Notes: a model not told the origin generated them from the letters alone. Counted from the stretch's first letter, positions 38,757 through 50,814 are shown. The stretch is DNA of 64,000 nucleotides from Cymbidium sinense (GCA_021442155.1 CM038221.1:45765648-45829647); one strand, 5' to 3'. Numbers and translations: made by a program.

Positions 38757-39860
38757 TGTATGAAGTACCTAAATGAGGGAGAAGAATTCAGAATTCATGG
38801 CAACCTAAACTCATTCTCTACCCATGAAGTAAAGATCTATGAAGATGCAAAATATTTCATCCCTAAAGAGCCTAAGCCAATAGAGCCTCTTGAGACAGTA
38901 GCATCTACTTCATGAACAAAAAAGCAACTTCATAAGGTGAAAGAGAAAAAGTAAAAAGGAAGAAAGAAGGCAATGTCGGCTCTCCCTAAAGCACTTGATT
39001 CTACACCTAAATCAAGAAGATCAGTTCCTCACTCGGGAAGTGACACACAAGAAGAAGAAAATATTCCTGTCAAACCTAAAGGAACTTATAAGTTTTCAAG
39101 AAAGGTAGAGTATGAAATAAATGATTCCGATTTAGACTATGATTTTGAATCTACTTATAAAAATAGAATTCAGAAGGTCGCATCAAGAAGGATAACTCAC
39201 TTGCCAGAGTCAGATGACTCACTTAAAATTATACCCATCCCTCAACAGTACTTCAAAGAAATCACTCCATTGGAGGTTCATAACATTGAAGAATTGATAA
39301 TATTCTATGTGCCATCGTTGAGTGAGAGTGGCAAAATAGAAATTCTATTTTACAAATCTGAAGAATCTCAGCCTCATAATTATAAAATCTTACTCAACAT
39401 GAAGATTCTGATGAGATAGTGCCAATAAGAATACCAATATACTATCCACAAAAATTATGAAGAATGATGCATAAGTTTGGAATTCATATTAAAACTACTA
39501 AAAATAGAACTCAAATCTTTAATAGGATATGGAGCCAAAGAAGTCCTCAAGCATCACAAAGAAGTGAGAAGTTTATCACTAAAGGTCTTGGATTCATCCA
39601 CAAATCTCATCAAAATAAAGTTTGTTATAATGTAATAGAACTTGATATTGAAACTAATAATGACGAAGAATATGATTTCCATAAAATTCTTCTTGCAAAT
39701 GAGGAAGAAGTAAAAGCCATGCCTGGGCCTGAAGAACTCGAAGATGGTGGACAAACAGCTACTATGGATGAACTCAAAGAAATCAACCTAGGAGTTGAGG
39801 ATGATCCCTGTCCAACTTTCGTCAGTGTCCTTCTACCTGATCAGAAAGTCGAATAACTAA
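38757..39860 (+). pseudogene. Second Tat-type element: protease end and protease-RT spacer
   Basis: The reading starts at 38757 with CMKYLNEGEEFRIHGNLNSF, the counterpart of QCIKF*RDG in the first element (16197 onward), so the LTR ending at 38756 entered exactly at the end of the protease domain. It continues to 38973-39419 (acidic, Ser/Lys-rich spacer, 148 codons open) and 39464-39856, which ends with MDELKEINLGVEDDPCP. The open stretches are longer than in the first element, but a stop at about 38915 and the frame change near 39420 break it. The 5' part (gag, rest of protease) is absent from the window. Confidence 0.75.
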
Positions 39861-41000
39861 AAATGCTACTTTGTGAATTCAAGGACTGCTTTTCTTGGAC
39901 ATATTAAAATGTCTTATCCACGATGTAGCAGTTCATAAACTTGCTATTAAACCAGATGTGATGCCTGATAAGGAAGCTCCTAGGAAAATGAGATTGAGAT
40001 TGAAGAACAGGTAATTGCATAAACTAAGAAGCTGATCGAAGCAAGCTTCATCCGAGGAGAAGTATGCAAATTGGATAGCCAACATTGCCCCAGTTAGGAA
40101 GAAGAACAACCAAATTTGTGTCTGTATTGACTTCTAGGACCTAAATAAGGCATGCCCAAAAGATGACTTTTTGGTCCCAATATCAGAACTACTAATGGAC
40201 AATACTTCCAACTACGACATGTTCTCATTCATGGATTGATCATCGAGATATAATCAAATCAAGATGTTACCTAAAGATGAAAGACTTACATCATTCAGAA
40301 CATCTATTGGCATCTATTTCTACACAGTCATGCCCTTCGGATTGAAGAATGTTGGAGCTACATGCCAAAGAGCCATGATACATATTTTTGATGAGTTGAT
40401 TCACCAGAAGATGGAATGTTATGTTAATGATTTGGTGGTGAAGAGTTTAAATGATGAAAATCACTTTGAATACTTGAGAATTATGTTGAAGAGAATTAGA
40501 AAATATAATTTCAAGATGAATCCTTTAAAATGTGCATTCGAAGTGTCCTATGGAAAATTTCTTGGGTACATTGTACGTCACAAAGGAATTAAAATTGATC
40601 CTGCTAAAATCAAGGCAATTATGGAGATGACTTCACCGAAGAGTTTGTGTCAGCTCCATTCTTTACAAGGACAGCTTACATTCATCCGTCGATTTATATC
40701 AAACCCATCAAGATGCTATCAATTATTTACAAAGTTGATGAAGAATGATGCTCCATTCAAATGGGACAAGGAGTGCCAATTAGCCTTCAATAGCATTAAA
40801 AGCTATTTGTTAAATCCACCAATCCTTACAGTGCCTACTCCTATGAAGCCTCTCATTCTATACACAACTACATTAGAAGAGTCCCTTGGAGCATTATTGG
40901 CACAACACAATGAAGAAAATAAAGAGAATGCTCTTTATTATATCAGTCGAAGATTAATAGGAGCAGAAATGAGATACTCTCCGATAGAAAGCACTATTTG
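39860..41000 (+). pseudogene. Second element: reverse transcriptase and RNase H
   Basis: 40264-41001 is open for 245 codons: TSIGIYFYTVMPFGLKNVGA, then HQKMECYVNDLVVKS, LKCAFEVSYGKFLGYIV, QLHSLQGQLTFIRRFISNPS and the RNase H start ILYTTTLEESLGALLA. The catalytic YVDD is altered to YVND (codons 40420-40431), which removes a metal-binding Asp. The N-terminal RT block (39960-40260) is readable with stops and a frame change. It is a clear gypsy RT of the same lineage as the first element. Confidence 0.9.
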
Positions 41001-41860
41001 ACATTGATCTTGCAGCCCAAAACCTCTATCATTATATTTTATCTCACAAGATTACCCTCATCTCAAGGATCGATCTGCTGAAATACTTGATGATAAGACC
41101 AACGTTGATAGGTTGCTTAAGAAAATTAGCATTATTACTTTTACAATTTGATATCACATACATTTTGCATAAAGCAGTGAAAGGGCAAGTCTTAGTAGAT
41201 TTTCTTGTTGCACATCCCATCCCTACAAACTCTTCCCTTAACGATGATTTGCCTGATGAGCAAATTATGCTCATTCATGAAAGAGAAAATTCACAAATTT
41301 GGGAAATATACTTTGACGGAGCCTCATTGATCAAACAAGTCCAACCTCTAAATTTTCTAAGGGCAAGAGCAGGAATCAACATCGTCTTCATAACACCAGA
41401 AGGTGGGATAATGAGATGATCATATGGGCTGACTGAGCTAAGAACTAATAATGAAGCCAAGTATAAAGCATTAGTGGTAGGTCTTGAAGAAGTTATCTTC
41501 ATAGGCATTCAAAACTTGCATATTTTTGGTGATTTTATAAATCAAGTACTTGGCATCTATAAAATCAACAAGCTTGAGTTAGCTTTCTATCACAAGCGCA
41601 TTCTTGAGCTTATGAAGCAAATATCAAATATCATAGTAACTTGAGTCTCTCAATCTGAGAATAGCAAAACAGATTGCTTAGCAAAATTAGTTAAGAAAAT
41701 GACAAATATGAATGGTGATTATATCATGATGGGTATATTTACTCGACAAGTTTTAGAGCCAGCAAAGTATTAATCCCCGTAGGTAGAGGGGTTATCAAAT
41801 TTGATATAGCAGGATGCAACTCAGGTTGCTCCTCATACTCCTCAAAATCAACATGGAATT
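41000..41860 (+). pseudogene. Second element: RNase H end and second RNase H
   Basis: About 41090-41250 reads through the end of the RT-linked RNase H. 41290-41700 encodes IWEIYFDGAS, RAGINIVFITPEGG, TNNEAKYKALVVGLEEVIF, NQVLGIYKINKLELAFYHK and SENSKTDCLAKLVKK, the second, archaeal-type RNase H, with two stops. This confirms the dual-RNase-H lineage for the outer element too. Confidence 0.8.
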
Positions 41861-42050
41861 ATACCAAGAGCAAAGTATGATATTGCCTCAGAAAAGCAGT
41901 GTGAAGCCTTTATTGTAAAAGAGCCACATGATTGGAGGCAACCCTTCATCGACTACTTTAAAGAAGGCAATATATCCAATAATAAATCATTGGCAGTTCA
42001 AATTAGGAAAAGAATATTGCGCTATGATTTTTATACATAGATGACATCAA
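41860..42050 (+). pseudogene. Second element: pre-integrase remnant
   Basis: PHDWRQPFIDYFKEGNISNN matches NWRQPFIDYLNTNKLPQDKS of the first element (about 27058), which lies before the integrase zinc domain. After about 42045 this homology ends; no HHCC or DDE block follows, so the integrase has been deleted. Confidence 0.75.
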
Positions 42051-43640
42051 CGTTACATGTTAAAACCCTCTTAAGAGCATATCATTTCAAATATTGATGT
42101 ATTTGCTTAATTCCATCTTAAAAGTTCTTCTAAAAGTGCTTTAGAATTCCCCCTATAAGACAGGGGGAATTTTTATTTTATGTTAAGTTTATTTGAGTTG
42201 ACGTCATGCTATAAGATGAGATCCTCAAATATATTCTGATTCAGGTTGACATCAAGCTTTATGCAGAATAAGACTATATTATTATTGTTAAAGTTATAGG
42301 CTCCTGAAATAAAAGAATTTATTTTTTATTCATGAAAAGATATAAATGTCAAAATAAATATAGATTCATCAAAAGTCGATGATCAAGTCAAAAGAACTCC
42401 CAATTTTGGAAGCTTCAATCAACTGAGTTAGAAAAACATCAACCTCTACATCTTGAAGTCTAGGATATGGATGGGTTCTAAATGTCAAACTCAACAAGCT
42501 CATAAATGGCCGAGTTGATGATGCTCTACTCACTCAATAAGCTGCAAGAAAAGGTCGCAGTGAAAGAGCCTTCGTTTGTTAGTCTAATAACCAAATCATC
42601 AACCCATCATAGCTTAAGTCAAAGACTCAAGTAGGTTGTAAATATTGAACTCAACAAGCCTATAAATGGTCGACTTATTGACGCTTTCCTCACTCAACAA
42701 GCTGTAAGAAAATGCTGTAGTGAAAGAGCCCCTGCTCGTTAGTCCAATGATGATAGCTGTTCAATCTCAGGCGATCCTGTGACTACAAGCCACTAGAATC
42801 CAAGAGATCTTTCTACTTGATCATTAGACCAAGACAATCTAAGAAAATTCTCAATTTAGAGCTACCTCAAGTCAATCAATATATTGCCTGTAGGGTGATA
42901 TTTCAATATATTCTCAAATGAGCTGATCAAGAACAAATCATAGATCAAAGCCTATCACCTCATCAATTCTGTCAAAGCAGAAAGCACGGGATCGAGGGAA
43001 CTATTTCATAGTTCATACAAAGCTGATGGCCAAACTAAAGGAATTTTTTAGTTATTCAATATGTTAAAACACACATTGTTAGGCTGATAACTCAACATAG
43101 ATCTAGTATAAGCCAAAAGGTTGGGTCATATGTACGTACCCTTCAACAAATCTATCAAAGCAGCAAGCACAGGATTCAGGGCGTACATACACTTCCTTAT
43201 AAGTTAATATGGACAAATCAGGCCAGTCTTTCATCAAGTCCATCAAGCTTAAAGCTGAGACAAAAGGAATTTCAAATCTGACCAAGCATGAATAAACCAA
43301 TTCCCCAATGGAGTCATTCATCAAAATATATAAACTAATTCCTCCACTAAACACAATCAAGCATGAAGCTAAGGTTGGAGGAAACTCAAATCTGTAATGA
43401 CATAAAAGAAAGACATCTTCAACAAAGCCATTAATACAAAGAGTAGATGGTGTAAGAACTATTATCTATCCAATAAGTCAATTCTGATAAATCGGTCAAT
43501 CCCATCAATTAGCATGTCCAAAATAAGACATTATACTAATGACAAATCCTGAAGTGATCCAAGTTCTATGGCCAGCCTAAAGGGTCAACTAGTTTTCAAC
43601 AAATGTGACTCACTCCATGTGTGAATCACATTTGTTGGGG
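42050..43640 (+). repeat. 3' non-coding region of the second element with diverged direct repeats
   Basis: No coding sequence. A segment beginning CTCAACAAGCNNATAAATGG at 42490 recurs at 42650 (spacing 160), each followed by 'CACTCAA(T/C)AAGCTG(C/T)AAG'. A second pair with 'TCAAAGCAG(A/C)AAGCAC(G/A)GGAT' is near 42973 and 43152. This matches the position of the repeat arrays in the first element but the sequences are unrelated to them. Confidence 0.6.
42146..42172. other. Perfect 10-bp stem-loop
   Basis: AATTCCCCCT, 7-nt loop, AGGGGGAATT, followed by a T-rich run. It lies just after the truncated coding part of the second element. No Helitron-type CTRR end follows the hairpin, so its role is unknown; it may be a transcript 3' structure. 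Confidence 0.6.
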
Positions 43641-43658
43641 GACATTTGTTGACCTTCA
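43640..43658 (+). promoter_or_regulatory. Polypurine tract of the second element
   Basis: TTGTTGGGGGACATT directly before an LTR-type start TGTTGACC. In LTR elements this purine run primes plus-strand synthesis. Its degraded counterpart in the first element is TTGGGTGCCCTT before 31072. Confidence 0.65.
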
Positions 43659-44473
43659 TATATACCACATGAGTCGAATCGAGCTTATAAGATGAATTCA
43701 ATTGACTTCGGATTCTTCAGAGCACAAATTAGAGTTGAGAGGCACCAAATATTGCCTAAATTTGCCTAAATGACCTTCGATTGGCAAACGGACTTCGCCA
43801 TTGTGTTCAAAATATCAAAACTAGTCAGAATATAAATATTGCACAACCTAATGATCAACCGATCAAGCGATCGGGTCGTCAACCTGCCTATACGTATATC
43901 GAGATCAATAGAGGCCAATTTAAACCAAACAACCTCCGTTCATGAAATTGATTGTGCCGTTAGTTTCAAAATATTAAAATATATCAAGTAAGACTATTCA
44001 CACTCAATTTGGACAAGTTTGCACAAAAATGGAGCGGTCAAAAGTGATAGTGAGTATTTTGAAATTGAAACAATTTGTGATTTGAACAAATAACCTCCAA
44101 ATAAAGATGTTTATTGTGTGTGTGTGTGTGTATATATATATTAAAGTTGAATAAATAAAAAAATATATTATTAAAATGCCTGATGCCCTGAATCCCACTC
44201 AACCGACCCATAATTCCTCTTTTCACGGTCGAAGGAGCACACAGCCAAAGGAATACGCATGACCTGAGCCCCTCATTCATTCGACCTCCCTCTTATTCGA
44301 TCCTCCTTCCTCCCTCCCGCTCTTCAATTTAAATGGCTCAACCACATGCACGCACGATCCCTAGAAATCGCAAGGAACAATAAAATCGTTCTCCCTCCTT
44401 CCTCCTCCTTAAAAAATCGATTGTTCTCTCATTTTTGGCTTCTTCCATTTTTCTTTCATCCAAGTGGCATGCA

Positions 44474-44635
44474 CACTTCCTTACCCGTAAGTTCTCCCTC
44501 TCTTTCCCTTTTCTTCCCTAGATGAAACACTTCCTTACCCGTAAATTCTCCCTCTCTTTCCCTTTTCTTCCCTAGCTGAAACATTTCCATACCAGTAAGT
44601 TCTCCCTCTCTTTCCCTTTTCTTCCCTAGCAGAAA
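44474..44635. repeat. Three 54-bp pyrimidine-rich tandem repeats
   Basis: Three units with exact 54-bp spacing (starts near 44474, 44528, 44582), each with TTCTCCCTCTCTTTCCCTTT and CTTCCCTAG. Because 54 is a multiple of three, the complement stays open (44456-44746, minus) as an 18-residue GKKREREGE repeat, but this is a by-product. Confidence 0.85.
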
Positions 44636-44875
44636 ATCTTCTCCCATTTCCCTCTGCAGCAAGCAACCGCATTCCCCCTTTATGGATTGGAAACCCCCCA
44701 CTCTATTGTTTTCTCCTAATTTCCTTAGAACTGAAGGCCCATCCAATCAAAAACCTCCCTCTCTTTTCCGTCCACTTGGAGCGGCTAGCTGAAACGATCC
44801 TCCCTAGCCAAAACAATCATCCTTGCCGATCATTACAAGTGCGCGGGAAAATAAGTCTGAAATGTGTGAATGTGA

Positions 44876-44900
44876 ATATATATATATATATATATATATA
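44876..44900. repeat. TA microsatellite
   Basis: About 12 TA units, followed by TGTTCTCGTGTC. A short TG run also lies at 44117-44130. Confidence 0.9.
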
Positions 44901-47113
44901 TGTTCTCGTGTCTTTCTTTGCAGGTTTCAAGACCCGCTAATGTCAAATAGAGCATAGCAGTGTGTGGTATGTGTCAAGTCACTACCTTCGTTGATAAAAG
45001 GCAAGCAAGCAAAAAAAATTGTTAGATGTTGCTCCCCTAACTAAAATGTTGTCGAAATTTTATCAAATCTTTAGACTTAGAAAAAATGAAGGAATAAAAA
45101 AACTAGCTTAAAAGCACTCAATAAAGAAATCTAAAGCTAAATTCAAATTTAAGTCAAATAAAAATATATGATGAAAAATAATGTGAATATGAGCGTTAAA
45201 CAAACACAAAAAAGAAGAGGCTTATAAAAGAAATTGAGCAAATTGGAAGCTTACCCAAATTTTGAGCCCTCCTCCTCTTTAAAGTACTTCAATATCAAAT
45301 ATATGAAAGAAAATTCCTAAGCACTACAATAAGTATCATTTGATGACCTACTCATAAATATAAGAATGATTCTTAATTGAATAATCAAATCTTATTGCAA
45401 CTTGTATTATTGGGGATTGAGTTAAGTAACTGATCTTTAATATTGAAGCTGAAAATTCACTCTTAAGCAAGAGAAATATAAATAGGAAATTGTAAACTTT
45501 CAAAGTATTACAATTATATTGAGAGGATAAAGTGATTTGAATGGAATCTGTAGTAGGATTAAATGCTTGCCAAAGCACATAAATCATTATGCAAGATAAT
45601 GAATGGATAGAAATAATTAAATTGAAAGCTTCAAATTAAAACTTATGCTATATTTGAAGGTTCATTAGTAAGCATAGATGAAGACTTTCGGTGATCCCAA
45701 ATAGTATGATAATCAATGTAATGAAGGGATCTTAATGAATAAATGTCTCATACTTAACTCCAATTACATGAGTTGAGAAGAGTTAAAGAGATTTGAGTAA
45801 AAATTATAAAGAATTGATTGCTTGACAATGGATTTGAATATAATCCTTGCAATATTTCATGACGAGTAATCTAAGAGTAAATTCAATTGAACAAATGATC
45901 AAATCACATGAATCTTGCAACAAACTCAGAATCTAGCTTTGTAATACAAATGCAATTCAAGCATGACTTAAGCAACAAGGCTTATATTTAATAAGATAAG
46001 TTGAAAGAGGTATAATAGCTTGTCTATAGGTAAGAATGAAAGTTGAATATGAGGATTAACTAGCAATATGCATAAGCTAAATAGTTGTTCTTTTTTTCTA
46101 TCAAGTATAAGCAAGGTTACGCTACTTTGAATTGAAGATATAAAGTTGAAACACATGTCACCGAATTCGCAACAGCAAAGCAAAGGCATTAATTAAGGTA
46201 TTCTTAAATACACCCGCATGGGCACCGACACTATGTTGAATGTTTAGATTCAAGTGTCTAAGGTTTCTGCGTGGGTTGCTTCTTAGTTTGGTCTTAAGAC
46301 CTGATCGAGGTTAACAAAATCTAAACATTCAATTATTATAGGAATTTTAGCTTATTGAAATATCTGAGAAGTTAATTCTGTCATGTGACAGTAGAGCTGG
46401 TCCTCTGTTAAGAGCTAAACAAAGTAAACAGGATCTAAAGCTCTTAAATATATATTCAAATTATTCAATTAATTACCCCGATGATGGCTGTATTGAATGG
46501 TGATTTCAACCGAATGGGATACTTCCATCAAAATATTATTCTAATTTTAAATCAAATTAACTTAAATCAAGTATCAATCTAAAACTATTTAAATGAAATT
46601 TAATCATTAAAAGCTTAAAGACAAACTCAATCTATCCACCTTCCGTAACTATTTGTTCAAGGTGAAAAATTAAGAAAACTCTAACTCACAAAGGAGCCAA
46701 TGTCAAATCAAGATAACTATGTTCACTTTCAATCAATCACATGTGTGGGCGTGATGTCCTCTGACCGCGTGGGTAGTCTGAATATAGATTCTGCAGTCTC
46801 GATGGTGGTTTGGCCAATAAAGCTCCATTATATTATGATCATGATTGTCTCTGCTCCCTGGCTCCTTTGAGTTGTGAGTCATTACACTTGATAGGGTAAA
46901 AGCCCTCGTTTAGGTGACTTAAGATTGTCTCCTTAGACAAACACCACCCGCTACAAGGATTTCTTGGATGATGCTTCATATGTTGTGATAAGGATCCTTT
47001 AGTCGGGGTTCGACTCAACCAAGTAGACTAGGGATCGCGACAGACCGGGATTACGTAACTTTTAATCTACTCTCTTTAATCGAGAGTTCAGTGGCGAATT
47101 TTCGGAGCCCACA

Positions 47114-49670
47114 TTAATTTAAAATAAGTTTATTTTTAATTAAAATCATATACATAAGACATAAAAATAAATTTAAAATATATCATAAAAATGTTAATTT
47201 ACCTAAAACTTCTACCTAGAGGCGTACATCTTGAAACAGAATATGTTTTGATAATTAAGTTTATTATTTAAAACTTTTCTTTCAAATGGCCTTAGATTTT
47301 TTTTTTTATTTTTTACAAATATTTCACTTAAATTTACTAGATTACATATTTAACATCCAAATTTTAAATCTTACAGAATTAGAACTTTATTGACGGAGCT
47401 TAACCTTTTTTTCCCGCTACCACCGCATCCAACAGCAAACGTCAATTGACGTCGCAGAAAGAATCCTTCGCTGATTTCCTGTTCCCCGCATATGTCTACA
47501 AGAGCCATCACCGCAAACAAGAGGGTTCATGACAAAGGTAGAGATTTCTATTGTAGAGTAAAGAGCGGGGTGTCGTGTGAGGAGGAAGCTGATGCCAGTG
47601 AGAGTTAATAAAACTTGATTTTAATAAATGCCCCAACCCAAAAATATTATTAATAAAAATCGTTTTTTTTTTTCATAGCCACATTAAAAATATTTTTTAA
47701 ACTTTGATTGTAGACTATAATGCACTAGGATTTGTAGAGCTTTAAGAGGAGTTATTGAAATAGCAAGATGGAGCACACGTGCATGCGGGAAATTGATTGC
47801 TTCAATAATGGACATTTCATATTAAAAAAAACAAAAAGTACATAACATTTTAGGAACATTTTATTTCATGCATGCAAGAATTTTTTATTTTTTGAATAAT
47901 TTCATATATAACACATAAAATTTATGTATTTATAAAATTATTTCTCATTTTATTTTATTTTATTTTTTAGCAGTCGAATTCATATATTTATCAATGCTAT
48001 GATTAAATTCTTAAAAATTTGATAGGAAACATAAAATAAAATTGATCACAAATTTAGTCATATATATCTGACTATATTTATGGAATTATGATTTGTATAC
48101 AAACCTAAAGAAACTAGAAAATTCGTGAAGAAATAGACAAATTGTTAAGCATACAGCCCATACGGCATAGCTTATATAAGATCAATTGAATGATCGTGTA
48201 AATATGCATAAATCTACTAAGGGATATAGCTTATATAATTAAATGACTTGCCCATGATATTTAGTATAAAATTACTAGTCAGAAAGAATTATAAAAGCTA
48301 TTTGCCTAATTGGAAGCCACTTAAAAACTTCGAGTTATGCGATGTACTTTGCTAGCTCGTGAAGTCTTTTTTTTTGCAATTCAGCCTATTGTTATAAGTA
48401 GGAGTTTTAATTAGCTTAAGTTAGTTGGAGTCATCTTTGATTTGAGCTTGAACTTGATTAATTAATTAATTTTAAATTTGAGCTTAAATTTTATCCTTCA
48501 AATTTGAATCCTCTCAAGAGCTGGTTTATTTAACATAAAAGAGATGAAGAGATTTTGATTCAAATATTTGTTATAATAAATGATAAAAATAATAAAAAAT
48601 AGAAGAAAAATAGTAAAATTAATTGATATATAAAAAACTAGATATAACTTTATATATTTAAACAATTTATAATTAAATTATTAAATTTTTATAAAATTTA
48701 AATATATTTTATATTAATATTTTTAAACAAATTAGTTTAGGAGCTAATGAGTCACGTCAATATTAGCTCGGATTTGACTTATCAATTCATTGAGCTAAGT
48801 TCACAAGTCTTTTTTTTTCAATTAAATTTGAGCTCATTCTTGAGTTAACTCACTTAGACTCCTAATTATAAATCTGATGTAATGCTCTATGTCATGTGAA
48901 TAATTTTATATGCAATAATTATATGTCATGATGAAGATCATAATGTTATCTTTTTTTAAAAAAAATTGAACATTAAATTATTTTTATTAGTTTTTACTCA
49001 AAATATAATATGAAAAACAATAATTCTAAATCTTAAAGAAATCCTTCTAAATAAATTAATTATTAAAGTCATATTTCAATTATAATTTTTTAATTTAATA
49101 TTTTTATTTTTATTTTACTCTCTTATATTTAGGTATATAATACATAATTTTATATATTTATATATCTAATATTTAAAATTTGAAATTTATAAATATTTTT
49201 TTCTATGCATAAAAGTTATATTTTATTTTATAAAATTAATGATGGTATTAGTTTTAATGTAATATTAAAAATTTAGATATTATTTACATAAATTTTAAAA
49301 TATAGCTGCTAGATAGGTAAATATATATATATGAATTGAGTGCAATCCATGTAAATGATTTCTTTTTTATTTTTTATTTATTTGGAAAAGCTAATGGCAG
49401 AAGAAACTATTTGTTTTCGCCAATTCGCACCAGACCATATATAATTATTGCTCAGCCTTCTTATAAAAAAAAAAAATTATTCAAACAAATTAAGGAATTT
49501 ATCGATGGCTCGTACAAATTTAATGGCCCCACCATCTCTGCAATTCGTATCCATGCAGCTTGTTGCTTTGTATCGATGGGATCCTTCAACAGTTTGCAAT
49601 TATTTAACCACATCTCGACCATTGAAGTCGGCAGAGCTATATATTAATTATATATTTTTGTCGAGTTGCC
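47114..49670. other. AT-rich intergenic DNA with one GC-richer island
   Basis: No gene recognised. A GC-richer island (about 47400-47570) stands out in very AT-rich sequence and contains a 14-bp perfect palindrome, but no reading frame in it is convincing on either strand. The rest is A/T homopolymer-rich sequence without open frames of note. Confidence 0.6.
47439..47452. promoter_or_regulatory. Palindrome ACGTCAATTGACGT (two TGACGT sites)
   Basis: A perfect 14-bp palindrome made of two opposed TGACGT cores. TGACG is the core of TGA/bZIP factor sites (established). It lies 3.4 kb upstream of the LAZY1 start, within the GC-richer island. Regulatory function is inference. Confidence 0.35.
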
Positions 49671-49671
49671 C

Positions 49672-49740
49672 TCAACATTCTCACCCATAATATGGGTGAG
49701 ATGTTGAGTGAATACTCATTAAAAAAAAAAAAAAAAAAAA
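49672..49740 (+). mobile_element. SINE 3'-end remnant with poly(A)
   Basis: ATGGGTGAGATGTTGAGTGA followed by ATACTCATT and about 20 A residues. It matches the 3' end of the complete SINE at 57599-57785 (ATGGGTGGGGTGTTGGGTGG plus ATACCC, poly-A). The tRNA-like 5' part is missing or too diverged. The inverted repeat CAACATTCTCACCCATA/TATGGGTGAGATGTTG lies at its left end. Confidence 0.6.
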
Positions 49741-50640
49741 GTTTTCAACGGTTTCTAGCCATGTTTTATTTATTTATTTACGAAAAAATTGGCTAAAATA
49801 TTCGAATTTAATTTTTAATAAAAACATAGACAATGTTATTAAATTTATTTTAAATAAATTCAATATCATTTTTAGCTACTTTTTAAAATAATTAAATAAT
49901 TTAGAGATTCATTATGAGTTATTGACAATTTTTTCCCATTCTTAAAACTGAACTACATCCTGCCCAACTCAATGTCTGGATACATATTATTATATCTTTG
50001 TAGAAAAATGGGAATAAAATAATAATATGTAATTTCCTTGAACAAATTGGTCGTTTTCAATTACAATGATCACTCACTCAACCTTTAGCTTTTCCTGCAA
50101 TTGCTACAGCTAGACAGTTTATGTTAATTTTTGTTATGTTGCAGGTATATTAAAAAAAAAAAGTACCAGCATAGTCTTTTTTCTTTTTTTTTTTTTTATG
50201 ACGCTAACTCCTTTATGCGTGTGATTTGCGTAATCCCGCTGGCAACCGACTAGGTTCGTCCACTTATTTTCCCTCGATTATATCGCTTCAGAGAGAATCA
50301 ACATAATCTTTAACATCAACAACAAATAAAATACCTACAGATCACCCACTTGCCCAAGTCACCATTAGTAAAAATATGTATATTCAAGAGAAACAATTTG
50401 GAACCTATGCACGACGAGGCCATCCAACAGGCCACCACTGTTCATCACTAGCTACTTCTCCTAAAATGCTTAAAAAACATAAAGAAGAAGACGAAGCACT
50501 ATTATTTTGTATCCTATTTTAAAATACATCCATGTCTCCGAAGCCCAATAATAATATTAAATTTAACACTTAATTTTATTACAATTTATTAAACATAAAA
50601 TTTAAATTAACATAAATTTAATACTTAATATTAATACATA
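49741..50640. other. AT-rich LAZY1 upstream sequence
   Basis: About 0.9 kb of A/T-rich sequence with homopolymer runs (for example T-runs at 50180-50200). No gene, no clear TATA or repeat family recognised. It is probably the promoter side of LAZY1. Confidence 0.4.
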
Positions 50641-50814
50641 GGGATGGGTCTCATAAAAAAATTCCTAAAAGTCATTTGTTCGTTTATGTTTGTTCCCTAT
50701 GCTCTCGATTTCCTTAAAACAGCACTCTCGTAACCACCCTTCTTCACCCGAACCTTTCCTGCTTCAATCCGACTCGCTTTCTTCTTCTTTGCTTGGCTAA
50801 TAGAATAATAAGAT
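50640..50814 (+). promoter_or_regulatory. Probable LAZY1 core promoter/5' UTR
   Basis: C/T-rich sequence (including CTTCTTCTTT at 50781-50790) directly before the ATGAAG first exon, typical of plant 5' UTRs. I do not see a convincing TATA box at a fixed distance, and the transcription start cannot be placed. Confidence 0.4.

Larger units (their letters stand above)
43659..47113 (+). mobile_element. 3' LTR of the second element (right end uncertain)
   Basis: It starts TGTTGACCTTCA after a polypurine tract. The body differs from the 7.7-kb LTR family beyond the first bases. It contains a pyrimidine-rich promoter-leader-like part (44290-44700) with 54-bp repeats, a TA microsatellite, an intron-end-like TTTCTTTGCAG (about 44930) and a GC-richer part (46200-47110) ending near CGGAGCCCACA. 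I set the end at about 47113 because the sequence turns to plain AT-rich DNA there; no duplication was found to fix it. No host gene is recognisable inside. Confidence 0.4.

Noticed and set aside
42146..42172. Helitron 3' terminus
   Set aside because: A hairpin is present, but no CTRR end follows within about 15 bases and no matching 5' TC start was seen.
44456..44746. Minus-strand protein with an 18-residue GKKREREGE repeat
   Set aside because: The 54-bp DNA repeat keeps any frame open; no start context, promoter or homology.
47400..47570. Exon of a second host gene
   Set aside because: Every frame on both strands is broken within about 35 codons and nothing resembles a known protein; kept only as an unexplained island.
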